A stretch of 64,000 bases of DNA from Moritella dasanensis ArB 0140. GTDB lineage: Bacteria; Pseudomonadota; Gammaproteobacteria; Enterobacterales; Moritellaceae. The notes beneath the pieces are model-generated. The model saw only the letters and a program-made list of their open reading frames with translations, did not search any database and was not told the origin of the DNA. Each line of letters begins with the position of its first letter. Position 1 is the first letter of the stretch. A program made the position numbers and the translations under genes. Location of the stretch: contig NZ_AKXQ01000019.1 of assembly GCF_000276805.1 (NCBI RefSeq), forward strand, positions 1 through 64,000. The letters run 5' to 3'. This document shows positions 44,299 through 53,870 of this stretch, piece after piece.

Positions 44299-44483
44299 AG
44301 ACTATTTTTATGATTTATAGGTGGTGTATTCGCTTAAATGCCCTGCAAAACTGCAGTTAAATACTAATTATTTTATATAAATCACATTTTCTTTCTATTT
44401 CTGATAACTAACCCATATTATTTTCGTATCTTTAATGTAACACTCCGGCAGCATTAAATTTCGTAAGTTAAGAGGCCCTTGGT

Positions 44484-47400
44484 ATGTTTAAAGCGTTAGA
44501 TGCACTTTCACCGTCGTTTATAGATCGTCCTATGGATGAACTTTGGCAGTTAATATCTCCTTTGTATATGGTTGATGAGTCAGAATGGTTAGCAGAATTG
44601 CTACCAATGGCCCGTCCATCTGCAGAAGAGAAATCTCAGATCACAATCAATGCAACTGTGTTAATTGAACGCGTGCGCGCTGATAAACAAGCCATTCAAA
44701 TGATTGATGCCTTGTTATTGGAATACAGCTTAGATACTAAAGAAGGTATCTTGTTGATGTGTCTTGCCGAAGCCTTAATGCGTATTCCTGACGCGGCAAC
44801 AGCTGATGCATTAATTCGCGATAAATTAAGCGTAGCAGATTGGAAATCACATTTAAAAAATTCTGATTCAACCTTTGTGAATGCATCGACATGGGGACTA
44901 TTACTGACCGGTAAAGTTGTCAGCATGGATCGCAACGATACTAAATCAGCGGGTAATACCATTAGCCGTTTAGTAAATAAAGTATCAGAACCTATTATTC
45001 GTCAAGCAATGAACCAAGCCATGAAGATCATGGGACACCAATTTGTATTGGGTCGTGACATCGCTGAAGCACAAAAAAATGGCCGTCCACAACGTGACAA
45101 AGGCTTTACCTACTCATTTGATATGTTAGGTGAGTCTGCATTAACGACCGATGATGCCAAAAAATATTTTAATGATTACATCAAAGCGGTTGAGTCGGTA
45201 GGCAAAAATACCTATGCCAAAGATAAAACGCCAGCGCCGACCGTGTCTATTAAATTATCGGCATTACACCCACGTTATGAAGTTGCTAACGAAGCGCGTG
45301 TAATGACAGAAATGCACGACACGGTATTAGAATTATTATTACGTGCGCGTGATTTAGATGTCGGTATCACCATTGATGCGGAAGAAGCCGATCGTTTAGA
45401 GCTGTCATTAGCCTTATTTGAAAAACTATACCGTAACCCGAGACTACAAGGTTGGGGTAAATTCGGTATCGTTGTTCAAGCTTATTCTAAGCGTGCATTG
45501 CCAACATTAGTGTGGCTTGCAGCATTAGCGAAAGAGCAGGGCGATGTGATCCCGCTGCGCTTAGTGAAAGGTGCTTATTGGGATACTGAGCTTAAATTAT
45601 CACAGCAAAATGGCTATGATGCTTACCCCGTTTATACACGCAAAGAAGCGACTGATGTTGCCTATTTAGCCTGTGCACGTTTCTTACTTAGCGAACAAAT
45701 TCGTGGTTGTATCTATCCACAGTTTGCCAGCCACAATGCCCACACGGTATCTGCTATTGCGACGATGGCTACGCATAAAGATTTTGAATTCCAACGTCTA
45801 CACGGTATGGGTGATGCGCTCTATAACCACGCATTAGACATCTATGGTGTGAACGTACGTATTTACGCGCCAGTCGGTAGTCACAAAGACTTGCTACCAT
45901 ACTTGGTTCGCCGTCTATTAGAGAATGGTGCAAACAGCTCGTTTGTACACCGTTTGGTTGATGCTGATTGTCCGATTACGGAATTAACAGAGCATCCGGT
46001 TGATACCTTAGACAGTCGTCCGACATTACATAATAGTTTGATCCCATTACCAACGAAGATTTTTGCCGGGCGTAAAAACTCATGCAACATCAATGTTGAT
46101 ATTATCAGTGAGATCACGCCGTTTAATACCGAACTGACATTACAAATGCAAAAAACGTGGCAAGCAGCGCCAGTGGTTAATGGTCAAGTGATCACCACTG
46201 AATTAGCTAACGCTAAGCCTGTTAGTGCACCATACGACCGTCGTATTCACGTGGGTCAAGTATTGTGGTCAACACCTGCTGAAGTAACAACTGCGCTAGA
46301 TACGGCAGCGGATTACTTCCCAACATGGTCTGCAGTACCAGTCGCAGAACGTGCTGCATGTTTAAATAATATAGCCGATTTATTAGAAGAAAACTTGGCT
46401 GAATTAGTGGCGTTATGCCATAAAGAAGCCGGTAAAACCATTCACGATAGCTTAGATGAAGTACGTGAAGCGGTTGATTTCTGTCGTTACTACGCAATGC
46501 AAGCCACTGAAAACTTCTCGGTAGCAAAAAACCAAGTACGTTTTGATGGTATTGCCCAGCAAGTAACACGTCAGGGACAAGGTGTCTTTGTTTGTATTAG
46601 CCCTTGGAACTTCCCGTTAGCTATCTTCCTTGGTCAAGTTGCCGCAGCGTTAGTCGCGGGTAATACCGTGATTGCGAAACCTGCTGAGCAAACGAGTTTG
46701 ATTGCAGCGCGTACCATGGAACTGATGTTAGAAGCTGGTTTCCCTAAAGAAGCGATACATCTACTGCCTGGTAGCGGTGCTGTCGTTGGTTCATTACTGA
46801 CTGCGGATGAACGTATTGCTGGTGTGGTATTTACCGGTTCGACTGAAACAGCGCAAGTGATTAACCGTTCATTGGCTAAACGTGATACCAACGTGGCGAC
46901 ACTGATTGCTGAAACGGGTGGTCAAAACACCATGATTGTTGACAGTACGGCACTGCCAGAACAAGTCGTTCGTGATGTCATGCGCTCTGCGTTTGCGTCA
47001 GCGGGACAACGTTGTTCAGCATTACGCGTATTGTTTGTGCAGGAAGACGTTGCTGACCGTATTACCACCTTGATCCAAGGTGCAATGAAAGAATTACACG
47101 TTGGTCTGCCGCAACAGCATCATACTGATGTTGGTCCGGTGATTGATTTATTGGCGAAGAATAAACTGCAAGCGCACATTGATATAATGCGTGCAACAAG
47201 TAAATTAGTTGGTGAAGTAACGCTGAGTGAAGAATGTAACTTTGGTGATTTTATTGCGCCAATCGCATTTGAAATTAACAGCATTGACCAATTAGAAAAT
47301 GAACAGTTCGGTCCTATTTTACATATCGTGCGTTATAAAGCCGCTGAGTTAAACAAGGTGATTAGCGAAATCAATGCCACTGGTTTTGGTCTAACGATGG

Positions 47401-47600
47401 GTATCCACAGCCGTAATGAACGTACTTACACTGATATTGAACGCCAAATAAGAGTCGGTAACTGCTACATCAACCGCGACCAAGTCGGTGCTGTGGTTGG
47501 TGTGCAACCATTCGGTGGTCAAGGTTTATCAGGTACGGGTCCAAAAGCGGGTGGTCCACATTACCTCTATCGTTTCACTAAGCAAGTTGTTAGCGCTTAA
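44484..47600 (+). CDS. putA: bifunctional proline dehydrogenase / L-glutamate gamma-semialdehyde dehydrogenase
   Basis: Two-step proline-to-glutamate enzyme. The 1038 residues comprise an FAD-dependent proline dehydrogenase barrel (about 100-480; DAEEADRLELSL, RLVKGAYWDTE, YPQFASHNAHT, FQRLHGMGDALY) and an NAD-dependent dehydrogenase (about 555-1030). The latter carries the catalytic E in IAETGGQN and C in SAGQRCSAL. The N-terminal ribbon-helix-helix found in E. coli PutA is absent, so it does not regulate its own gene. The length is that of a minimal PutA, without the extra C-terminal ALDH-like domain. That domain appears to be encoded by the next gene, 31 bp on. The ATG follows a GAGG-type ribosome binding site. 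Confidence 0.96.
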   Translation: MFKALDALSPSFIDRPMDELWQLISPLYMVDESEWLAELLPMARPSAEEKSQITINATVLIERVRADKQAIQMIDALLLEYSLDTKEGILLMCLAEALMRIPDAATADALIRDKLSVADWKSHLKNSDSTFVNASTWGLLLTGKVVSMDRNDTKSAGNTISRLVNKVSEPIIRQAMNQAMKIMGHQFVLGRDIAEAQKNGRPQRDKGFTYSFDMLGESALTTDDAKKYFNDYIKAVESVGKNTYAKDKTPAPTVSIKLSALHPRYEVANEARVMTEMHDTVLELLLRARDLDVGITIDAEEADRLELSLALFEKLYRNPRLQGWGKFGIVVQAYSKRALPTLVWLAALAKEQGDVIPLRLVKGAYWDTELKLSQQNGYDAYPVYTRKEATDVAYLACARFLLSEQIRGCIYPQFASHNAHTVSAIATMATHKDFEFQRLHGMGDALYNHALDIYGVNVRIYAPVGSHKDLLPYLVRRLLENGANSSFVHRLVDADCPITELTEHPVDTLDSRPTLHNSLIPLPTKIFAGRKNSCNINVDIISEITPFNTELTLQMQKTWQAAPVVNGQVITTELANAKPVSAPYDRRIHVGQVLWSTPAEVTTALDTAADYFPTWSAVPVAERAACLNNIADLLEENLAELVALCHKEAGKTIHDSLDEVREAVDFCRYYAMQATENFSVAKNQVRFDGIAQQVTRQGQGVFVCISPWNFPLAIFLGQVAAALVAGNTVIAKPAEQTSLIAARTMELMLEAGFPKEAIHLLPGSGAVVGSLLTADERIAGVVFTGSTETAQVINRSLAKRDTNVATLIAETGGQNTMIVDSTALPEQVVRDVMRSAFASAGQRCSALRVLFVQEDVADRITTLIQGAMKELHVGLPQQHHTDVGPVIDLLAKNKLQAHIDIMRATSKLVGEVTLSEECNFGDFIAPIAFEINSIDQLENEQFGPILHIVRYKAAELNKVISEINATGFGLTMGIHSRNERTYTDIERQIRVGNCYINRDQVGAVVGVQPFGGQGLSGTGPKAGGPHYLYRFTKQVVSA

Positions 47601-47631
47601 GCTGCGTCATTGTAAATTAAGGAGTTAAACC

Positions 47632-48369
47632 ATGGTTGTAAAAAATAAAGTAGTACAGACGCAGCAGCTGATTGAAACCGGTCTTTGCGCATGGCAACAC
47701 TGGAATGATTTGGGTGTGATTGCCCGTGCAGAATTGATTGCTAAGTGGGTTGATATCATTAGCCAAGAGGCGGCATTAGGTAAACTTGCTGGTGAAATGG
47801 CGAAATATCAAAAACACCAAGCGGTGACGTTACTGGGCGATGAAAAATTAATGCCAGGCCCGACGGGTGAAGTGAACGAACTTTACAGTGCCGGACGTGG
47901 TTTATTTGTTGTTGCAGCGACAGACGCAGAGCAGAGCAGCACGATTAATGCCATCGTTGGTCATATTAGTGCGGCATTGTTAGCCGGTAATACCTTGGTA
48001 TTGGCGCTACCACAAGCGCAGCAAGCATTACAGTTTGTGTTGCTTAATACGTTACACGCCGCTGGCATCTCGAATTTAGTCGTGCAAGGCGCTGAAGAAA
48101 CAGCGTTAACTGCATTGATTGAATCGCCAAAAGTGGCTGGTGTTGCCTTTACGGGTGATGCGAAGACAGCACAAAACATTAACCGTACCTTATCGACTCG
48201 TAGCGGTTTATTGGCACAGCTGGTGGCTGAAGTCAGCGGTAGTGCATTGGCATACGTAACGGATAATCATTTTATCCTGCGCTTTATTACTGAGCGTACG
48301 CGTACGATCAATATTACTGCGGTCGGTGGTAATGCTACCTTGCTAGAACTCGGTGGCGGCGACCATTAA
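47632..48369 (+). CDS. ALDH-like protein behind putA; probable separate PutA C-terminal module
   Basis: A 245-residue protein related to the dehydrogenase half of PutA but catalytically dead. GHISAALLAGNTLVLALP, VAGVAFTGDAKTAQNINRTL and LVAEVSGSALAYVTD line up with the same stretches of PutA. The active-site cysteine region is missing, and the EVSGS segment lacks the ETGGQN pattern. Its C-terminus, ERTRTINITAVGGNATLLEL, resembles the conserved C-terminal motif of larger PutAs that carry an extra ALDH-superfamily domain. I infer a split PutA in which this protein completes the dehydrogenase interface. The alternative is a decayed paralogue, but the frame is intact and the ribosome binding site (AAGGAG) is good. 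Confidence 0.82.
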   Translation: MVVKNKVVQTQQLIETGLCAWQHWNDLGVIARAELIAKWVDIISQEAALGKLAGEMAKYQKHQAVTLLGDEKLMPGPTGEVNELYSAGRGLFVVAATDAEQSSTINAIVGHISAALLAGNTLVLALPQAQQALQFVLLNTLHAAGISNLVVQGAEETALTALIESPKVAGVAFTGDAKTAQNINRTLSTRSGLLAQLVAEVSGSALAYVTDNHFILRFITERTRTINITAVGGNATLLELGGGDH

Positions 48370-48531
48370 CCGAATTATAAATATAGTAATGTGAATAACC
48401 CAGTTTGGTGCTCGTTTGAGTCGCTGAACTGGGACTCCTATCCGTGTATCTCCGCTTATTTAGTAGTATCATCAGCCCCATTCTCTTAAATAGTCTTAAG
48501 TTATTTTTTTAAAATTAACAGTAGGTCACTG

Positions 48532-48996
48532 ATGCAAAAAATTACCCGTTGCATGGCAGCTAACAAACGTATCGCGCTTGTAGCCCATGATCACATGAAG
48601 TCAGATTTAATTGCTTGGTCAAAAGCACGTGTTGAGATCCTGCAAAAACACCATTTGTTTGGTACTGGCACCACTGCCACGTTATTGACTAAACACGTAG
48701 GACTGCCTGTTAAAGCATTGTTTAGTGGTCCAATGGGCGGCGATCAACAGCTTGGTGCGCTGATTGCAGAAGGCGAGATTGACATGATGATCTTCTTTTG
48801 GGACCCAATGAATGCGGTACCGCACGATCCCGATGTTAAAGCATTATTACGCTTAGCGGCAGTATGGAATATTCCGGTAGCAACGAATCCTGCCACGGCA
48901 GATTTTATTATCGATTCGATTCATACCAGCAGTAAATACGAACATGAAATTCCAGATTACCAAGGTTACTTAGCAGAGCGTACTAGCGAACTTTAA
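48532..48996 (+). CDS. mgsA: methylglyoxal synthase
   Basis: Converts dihydroxyacetone phosphate to methylglyoxal and phosphate, a bypass of lower glycolysis when phosphate is limiting. The 154-residue protein has the family motifs: [11 protein letters not shown] near the N-terminus, GTGTTATLL (phosphate loop), [20 protein letters not shown] with the catalytic D, and [20 protein letters not shown]. The length matches E. coli MgsA (152). It is separate from the putA unit. Confidence 0.96.
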   Translation: MQKITRCMAANKRIALVAHDHMKSDLIAWSKARVEILQKHHLFGTGTTATLLTKHVGLPVKALFSGPMGGDQQLGALIAEGEIDMMIFFWDPMNAVPHDPDVKALLRLAAVWNIPVATNPATADFIIDSIHTSSKYEHEIPDYQGYLAERTSEL

Positions 48997-49067
48997 CGTG
49001 ACGATTTAGACATAATAGACGTAATGGTGGGTGGCAAATAGGTTACTTGGCATTGTGGTATGAAACG

Positions 49068-49100
49068 AATAACAGCAGCCAATGGCTGCTGTTATTGTTT
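49068..49100. terminator. hairpin terminator between mgsA and ribA
   Basis: A perfect 13-bp stem (49068-49080 with 49084-49096) with loop AAT, followed by GTTT. A second 18-bp palindrome, GCTGTTATTAATAACAGC, lies at 49110-49127 and shares the same core sequence. Both genes converge here. Confidence 0.8.
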
Positions 49101-49132
49101 ATAGCGGTAGCTGTTATTAATAACAGCAGCGC

Positions 49133-49744
49133 TTATTGATCTTCTTTGAAATGCGTTTCCGTCATCATATGACCAAGCTTGTCAGCTTTGGTTTTCAAAT
49201 AATGCTCATTGTGCATATTCTTACCCACTTGTAATGGCTCACGTGCCACGACATTAACGCCGTATTCTTCCATCGCCGCTAATTTTTTCGGATTATTGGT
49301 CATTAACTTCACTTTGTTAACGCCAAGATGATCTAACATCGGTTTGCACATCGCATAATTACGTAAGTCCGCAGCAAAACCTAACTGTTCATTGGCTTCA
49401 ACGGTATTCGCACCAGCATCTTGTAAATTATACGCGCGGATCTTGTTTAACAGACCAATACCACGGCCTTCTTGACGCAGATAAAGAATAAATCCAGCAC
49501 CCGCTTCAGTGATATTTTTCATCGCTGTTTCAAGTTGAAAACCACAATCACAACGCAAACTAAACAGTGCATCACCGGTTAAACATTCTGAATGGATACG
49601 TCCTAGAATGACATCATCGCCCGTTAACTCACCATAGGTTAGTGCAACATGCTCTTTACCTGTTTCTGAGTCTTCGAAGCCGTGCATGGTGAAAGTACCA
49701 AAAGGTGTTGGTAGTTTTGAAGATGCGATAAATTTAATAGACAC
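49133..49744 (-). CDS. ribA: GTP cyclohydrolase II
   Basis: Zinc enzyme opening the GTP ring for riboflavin synthesis. The 203-residue length fits stand-alone RibA. The zinc ligands are in [16 protein letters not shown] with the preceding SECLTG cysteine, and [17 protein letters not shown] and [18 protein letters not shown] are conserved. The C-terminus DKLGHMM is standard. It is transcribed alone toward mgsA. GATAATTATC at 49858-49867, 114 bp upstream of the start, is an AT-rich palindrome that could be a regulator site, but it is not a convincing Fur box. Confidence 0.96.
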   Translation of the reverse strand: MSIKFIASSKLPTPFGTFTMHGFEDSETGKEHVALTYGELTGDDVILGRIHSECLTGDALFSLRCDCGFQLETAMKNITEAGAGFILYLRQEGRGIGLLNKIRAYNLQDAGANTVEANEQLGFAADLRNYAMCKPMLDHLGVNKVKLMTNNPKKLAAMEEYGVNVVAREPLQVGKNMHNEHYLKTKADKLGHMMTETHFKEDQ

Positions 49745-50011
49745 GGATTACCTCTTACTATTCAGCACTTATGATTAGCGATGAACGTCAAATAGAATTA
49801 TTTAGTTAGTTTACGCGTTTATGGCGGCAATCTGAATAGAGAATTGTAAAAAGACGGGATAATTATCATTCGCTGTAACGATCAAAGCAAAGTACACCAA
49901 ATTATGTACTCTGCTGTGTTGCTTTCGTGCACGTTCGTGAGCCTTGGCGTCAGCTCAATCAGTGAGGGGTCACAACGGGGTTATGCACAGCGGCTTGTTA
50001 TTGATGCAAGC

Positions 50012-50599
50012 TTAGTGGCGAACGTAAAACTCTTTAGCAAATGCAGGACGTGCTGATTTCAGCGCTTTCGCTTGTAAATCAGTCATCTTGCCTTCTGGGA
50101 AACCTAAGGCTTTATGATCCAGTAACGGGCGCGCTTTAATGTTGATACACAGTTTAATCTTGCTACCTGTACCGATGATCTCTTGGCTGTTTAATGCTGG
50201 TACCAAAATACAATTATCAACTAAATTAGCCACGGCGGCTGCTTCTAATGGCAGTGAAATGATATCTTTCTTTTGGAAAATAAATTCACGGATCACCGCT
50301 TGTTCAGAGGTATTCATTACCTTGACCATTTGATGGATCTTGTTCATGGTGCCGGTTTCGACTTGTTTATCAAGTACCGATTGCCCGGTTTTAACCAGCA
50401 GTAAAGCGATAAAATAAGCCAGCGCAGAGATGACAATAATAGAGATGTAACCACGGTATTGGCTGACCCATTGATCTAAGCCTGAGACCGACAGTGCAGT
50501 TGTTGGCAATAGTAATACTAATGCAGCTGCAAGCAGTAACCAAGTGGTGGCGATGTTTATCTGTTTGTAATTTTGAATATACTGTTTAAGTTCTTGCAT
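50012..50599 (-). CDS. superinfection exclusion B (SieB)-like membrane protein
   Basis: A 195-residue protein with two transmembrane helices (about residues 20-40 and 53-75) and a cytoplasmic helix-rich C-terminal part. The segment TSEQAVIREFIFQKKDIISLPLE followed by VANLVDNCILVP resembles the SieB-type domain found in many chromosomal proteins; I give this from memory of the family. I placed the start at the ATG at 50597-50599, preceded by AAGG at 7 bases, rather than 10 residues upstream. Phage SieB aborts superinfection, but chromosomal relatives mostly lack a demonstrated role. It stands alone between ribA and cysG. Confidence 0.65.
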   Translation of the reverse strand: MQELKQYIQNYKQINIATTWLLLAAALVLLLPTTALSVSGLDQWVSQYRGYISIIVISALAYFIALLLVKTGQSVLDKQVETGTMNKIHQMVKVMNTSEQAVIREFIFQKKDIISLPLEAAAVANLVDNCILVPALNSQEIIGTGSKIKLCINIKARPLLDHKALGFPEGKMTDLQAKALKSARPAFAKEFYVRH

Positions 50600-50817
50600 G
50601 ATAAACCTTCTACTGATGACCGGAGTCAAAAAATTGTCTGACGCGTGACATAATTCCGCTGTTCTATTGCATATTTCTTGTCATATTTCTTTATTTATAG
50701 ATATAAGCATTTTCTGTGCCACTAAATTAATTATTTTCTATAGTCGTGATATTGATGACTATCAGCAGCTTGCGCCGTATACTAACCCCTGTTTATGCAC
50801 TTTTAAATGGATGTAAC

Positions 50818-51807
50818 ATGCAGTATTTGCCAATATTTATGGATGTAAATGATAAGAACGTACTGGTTGTCGGTGGCGGCGAAGTAGCGAGTCGAAAAGT
50901 TGACTTGTTATTGAGTGCTGGCGCTAACGTCACGGTTTTGTCACCGCGTTTAAATGATACTCTGCAACGCTATCGTGATAGCGGTGGTGATAATTGTAGT
51001 GGGCGAGCCAAAATTACGGCGATCATCGACGGTTACAACAGCGATTATTTAGATGACTGCGTAGGTAGTTACGCGATGGTATGGGTAACAACCGACAATA
51101 CCGCGCTGAATAAGCAAGTATGGCAAGACTGCTGTGAACGTAACTTATTAGTGAACGTTGCCGACCAGCAAGAATTATGTGAATTTATCACGCCTTCTAT
51201 TATTGACCGTTCTCCGTTACAAATCGCAATTTCCAGTGGTGGCACTGCGCCGGTATTAATTCGTTATTTACGTGAAAAGCTCGAAGCCCTATTACCGGAA
51301 ACACTGGGGCTGCTAGGTGCATTCTCTGGTGAGCAACGCGACCGCGTCAAACAACAATTTGACAGCGTGACCGAGCGCCGTCGTTTTTGGGAGCGCTTCT
51401 TTAGCTCTAAAGCCGTGGCACTGGCAACTGATAAAGTGCAATTACAGCAAGAATTTGATCTGCAGTTAGCGACGCCACAAGGCGATGTTGCCGGTGATAT
51501 TTATTTAATTCAATTGCCTGATGAAACTGATTTATTACGTCTAAGAGCCCTGCGTTTGATGCAACAGGCCGATGTCATCTTATACGTTGAAGACGATGAT
51601 GAACGTAATAGCGGTGACAACAGCATTACTGACTTTATTGAATTGTGCCGTCGTGATGCCGAACGTTATCCGACATTAAGTGCTGATTTTGCTAGCCAAG
51701 CGCAAACGCGTCAGCAGCAAGGTGAACGAGTGTGTTTGTTGATCAATGACAGTGCACAGTTTAAAGAACTCTCTAATGCGCTTAATGCCGTGAGTGTTGT
51801 CGCTTAA
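50818..51807 (+). CDS. siroheme synthase N-terminal type protein (short CysG)
   Basis: A 329-residue protein. The N-terminal ~210 residues are the CysG/Met8 domain for precorrin-2 dehydrogenation and iron insertion: NAD site VVGGGEVASRK near residue 18, VNVADQQELCEFITPSI, then ISSGGTAPVLIRYLREKLEA. The remaining ~110 residues begin GDIYLIQLPDETDLLRLRAL and continue RLMQQADVILYVED. This aligns with the start of the SUMT methyltransferase domain (GxVYLVGAGPGD), but the AdoMet-binding glycines are lost and the domain is cut short. So methylation of uroporphyrinogen III must be done by another enzyme. The start at 50818 matches the family N-terminus MQYLPIFMDVND. Confidence 0.88.
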   Translation: MQYLPIFMDVNDKNVLVVGGGEVASRKVDLLLSAGANVTVLSPRLNDTLQRYRDSGGDNCSGRAKITAIIDGYNSDYLDDCVGSYAMVWVTTDNTALNKQVWQDCCERNLLVNVADQQELCEFITPSIIDRSPLQIAISSGGTAPVLIRYLREKLEALLPETLGLLGAFSGEQRDRVKQQFDSVTERRRFWERFFSSKAVALATDKVQLQQEFDLQLATPQGDVAGDIYLIQLPDETDLLRLRALRLMQQADVILYVEDDDERNSGDNSITDFIELCRRDAERYPTLSADFASQAQTRQQQGERVCLLINDSAQFKELSNALNAVSVVA

Positions 51808-51869
51808 TGATTGTCGCTTAACTGCTACTGCTTAATTGTTGTTGCTAATAGAACATGGACTGACGTTAG

Positions 51870-52769
51870 ATGTATTCAGGATTTTTAATTGTAATCGTGC
51901 CCTTGGTATTGGGCTATTTTGTTGCGTTAACGCAGCAGAAACATATTCATTGGGTCAACGTATCAACCAGTAAAATGGTGTACGTGATCTTATTCTTGAT
52001 GGGCATTAGTTTGTCGCATCTGGATAACTTTGCCGAAAATATTCAGAATATAGGTCTATATAGTTTTACTGTGTTGGCTTGTGTGTCTGTCGCTAACTTG
52101 CTGGCGTTATGGGGCCTAGATAAACGTTTATCGAAAACCGTTGAAGGTGAGGGTGAGACATTAAGTAAATGGCACCTCATTTTAGAATCGGTACAGTTAA
52201 TCTTTGTGATTGCAGCAGGCTTTATAGTCGGCCTGTTTGTATCGCCAGAGCTAATTGATATTGATGCCATCACCGAAGGTGCGTTGGTATTGTTATTACT
52301 GCTTATAGGTTGCCAACTGCGTAACAGTGGCATGAAGTTACGCGAAATATTACTTAATAGCTGGGGCATTAAGATTGCTATTGTGGTGATGTTGAGTTCT
52401 TGGATTGGCGGATTAGCCGCTGCGTTTTTATTGGATATACCATTAAGTAATGGTCTGGCGCTAGCATCGGGTTTTGGTTGGTATTCGTTATCGGGTATTT
52501 TGATCACCGATGGTTTGTCTCCGGTATTTGGTGGCGCGGCGTTTATTATTGATTTAGGTCGCGAGCTGGTGGCTATTTTGATTATTCCATCGCTTATTCG
52601 TCTGCACCCATCAACCGCGATTGGTTATGCTGGGGCAACGGCCATGGACTTCACGCTACCGATGATCCAAAAGTCTGGTGGTAATGGTTATGTCCCTTTG
52701 GCTATTGTCAGTGGCTTTATATTAAGCCTGGCATCACCGTTATTTATCAGCTTGTTCTTGGCGCTGTAA
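51870..52769 (+). CDS. lysO: LysO-type L-lysine exporter (DUF340)
   Basis: A 299-residue membrane protein with about eight helices. The N-terminal part contains KMVYVILFLMGISLSHLDN and the C-terminal half contains IAIVVMLSSWIGGLAAAFLL, GLALASGFGWYSLSGILITD and AGATAMDFTLPMIQKSGG, all characteristic of the YbjE/LysO family. It exports L-lysine and toxic analogues such as thialysine. It lies 62 bp past cysG and is followed by a strong terminator shared with prkB. Confidence 0.9.
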   Translation: MYSGFLIVIVPLVLGYFVALTQQKHIHWVNVSTSKMVYVILFLMGISLSHLDNFAENIQNIGLYSFTVLACVSVANLLALWGLDKRLSKTVEGEGETLSKWHLILESVQLIFVIAAGFIVGLFVSPELIDIDAITEGALVLLLLLIGCQLRNSGMKLREILLNSWGIKIAIVVMLSSWIGGLAAAFLLDIPLSNGLALASGFGWYSLSGILITDGLSPVFGGAAFIIDLGRELVAILIIPSLIRLHPSTAIGYAGATAMDFTLPMIQKSGGNGYVPLAIVSGFILSLASPLFISLFLAL

Positions 52770-52852
52770 TTATTCACCATTGACCATAATGTGAAATCGT
52801 AATGTGAAATAATCATGCGCTAAAGAAACTGGCTTGAATTAACGCTAGATAA

Positions 52853-52895
52853 ACAAAAGGGAGACGCTGTCTGACAGCGTCTCCCTTTTGTATTT
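52853..52895. terminator. strong bidirectional terminator between lysO and prkB
   Basis: ACAAAAGGGAGACGCTG (52853-52869) pairs perfectly with 52875-52891 around a small loop. A- and T-runs at both flanks serve both converging genes. Confidence 0.93.
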
Positions 52896-52914
52896 ATAAG
52901 CTTGTTGTTAGCGG

Positions 52915-53784
52915 TTAGCTAATTCTACCTTCGACTAATAATTGGCGGATCAGTGGTGCACAGATAAGCTCCATCGCCAGTGCCATTTTACCACCAGGTA
53001 CAACCAAGGTATTAATACCGGAAATGAACGAACCATCAATCATGGTTAGCAGATACGGAAAATCTACATTTTTCACACTTTGGAAACGGATCACCACCAA
53101 ACTTTCATCCAGAGTTGGGATCGTCGTCGCACTAAATGGATTCGAGGTATCCACTAACGGTACACGCTGAAAGTTAATGTGGGTGCGTGAAAACTGTGGG
53201 GTAATGAAGTTAATGTAATCATCCATCGAACGGACGATAGAATCTGTTACCGCTTCACGAGAGTGACCTCGGTCTTCAGTGTCACGGACTAACTTTTGGA
53301 TCCACTCCAAGTTAACGATAGGCACCATGCCGATCAACAGATCTACATGTTTCGCCACGTCATTGTCTTTAGTTGCGACACCGCCGTGTAGGCCTTCGTA
53401 GAATAAGATATCCGTGCCCGCATCAATCTCTTGCCAAGGGGTAAAGGTACCCGGCATTAAGTTATACGGCACGGCTTCATCAAAAGTATGCAGGTAGCGA
53501 CGGTATTTACCCGTGCCATCACGTCCATAGTCTTGAAAGAAGTTTTCCAGTAACTCAAAATCATTGGCTTCAGGGCCAAAATAACTGATATGTCGGCCTT
53601 GTTCACGGGCTTTACGGATCGCTACATCCATTTCAGGACGGGTATAGCGATGAAAACTGTCACCTTCAATGAAAGAGGCTTTGATGTTTTCTTGTCGGAA
53701 CATGTGAGCAAAGGCCAAGCTAGTGGTAGAAGTACCGGCGCCTGATGAACCTGTCACAGCAATAATAGGATGTTTTGCTGACAT
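52915..53784 (-). CDS. prkB: phosphoribulokinase-family protein PrkB
   Basis: A 289-residue P-loop kinase, the same length as E. coli PrkB and very similar throughout. The P-loop is GSSGAGTSTTS near residue 11. GDSFHRYTRPEMD, RHISYFGPEANDF, FYEGLHGGV and VDTSNPF are conserved. Despite the name there is no Calvin cycle nearby, and the physiological substrate in heterotrophs is not established. I start it at the ATG at 53782-53784 (MSAKHPIIAVTG), as in E. coli; four residues upstream would require TTG. yheU lies 86 bp upstream on the same strand, as in E. coli. Confidence 0.95.
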   Translation of the reverse strand: MSAKHPIIAVTGSSGAGTSTTSLAFAHMFRQENIKASFIEGDSFHRYTRPEMDVAIRKAREQGRHISYFGPEANDFELLENFFQDYGRDGTGKYRRYLHTFDEAVPYNLMPGTFTPWQEIDAGTDILFYEGLHGGVATKDNDVAKHVDLLIGMVPIVNLEWIQKLVRDTEDRGHSREAVTDSIVRSMDDYINFITPQFSRTHINFQRVPLVDTSNPFSATTIPTLDESLVVIRFQSVKNVDFPYLLTMIDGSFISGINTLVVPGGKMALAMELICAPLIRQLLVEGRIS

Positions 53785-53870
53785 TTTATCGACCAACTAG
53801 TTGAGTTTAAGGGATGAGTGCTATGTTATACGAGTTAAATGAATGGAGATCAAGTATAAAATTCACACAA

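Noticed and set aside
49858-49870. Possible Fur box upstream of ribA (GATAATTATCATT)
   Set aside because: Only a 10-bp AT-rich palindrome matches, with the Fur spacing incomplete; far weaker than the site before the TonB2 operon.
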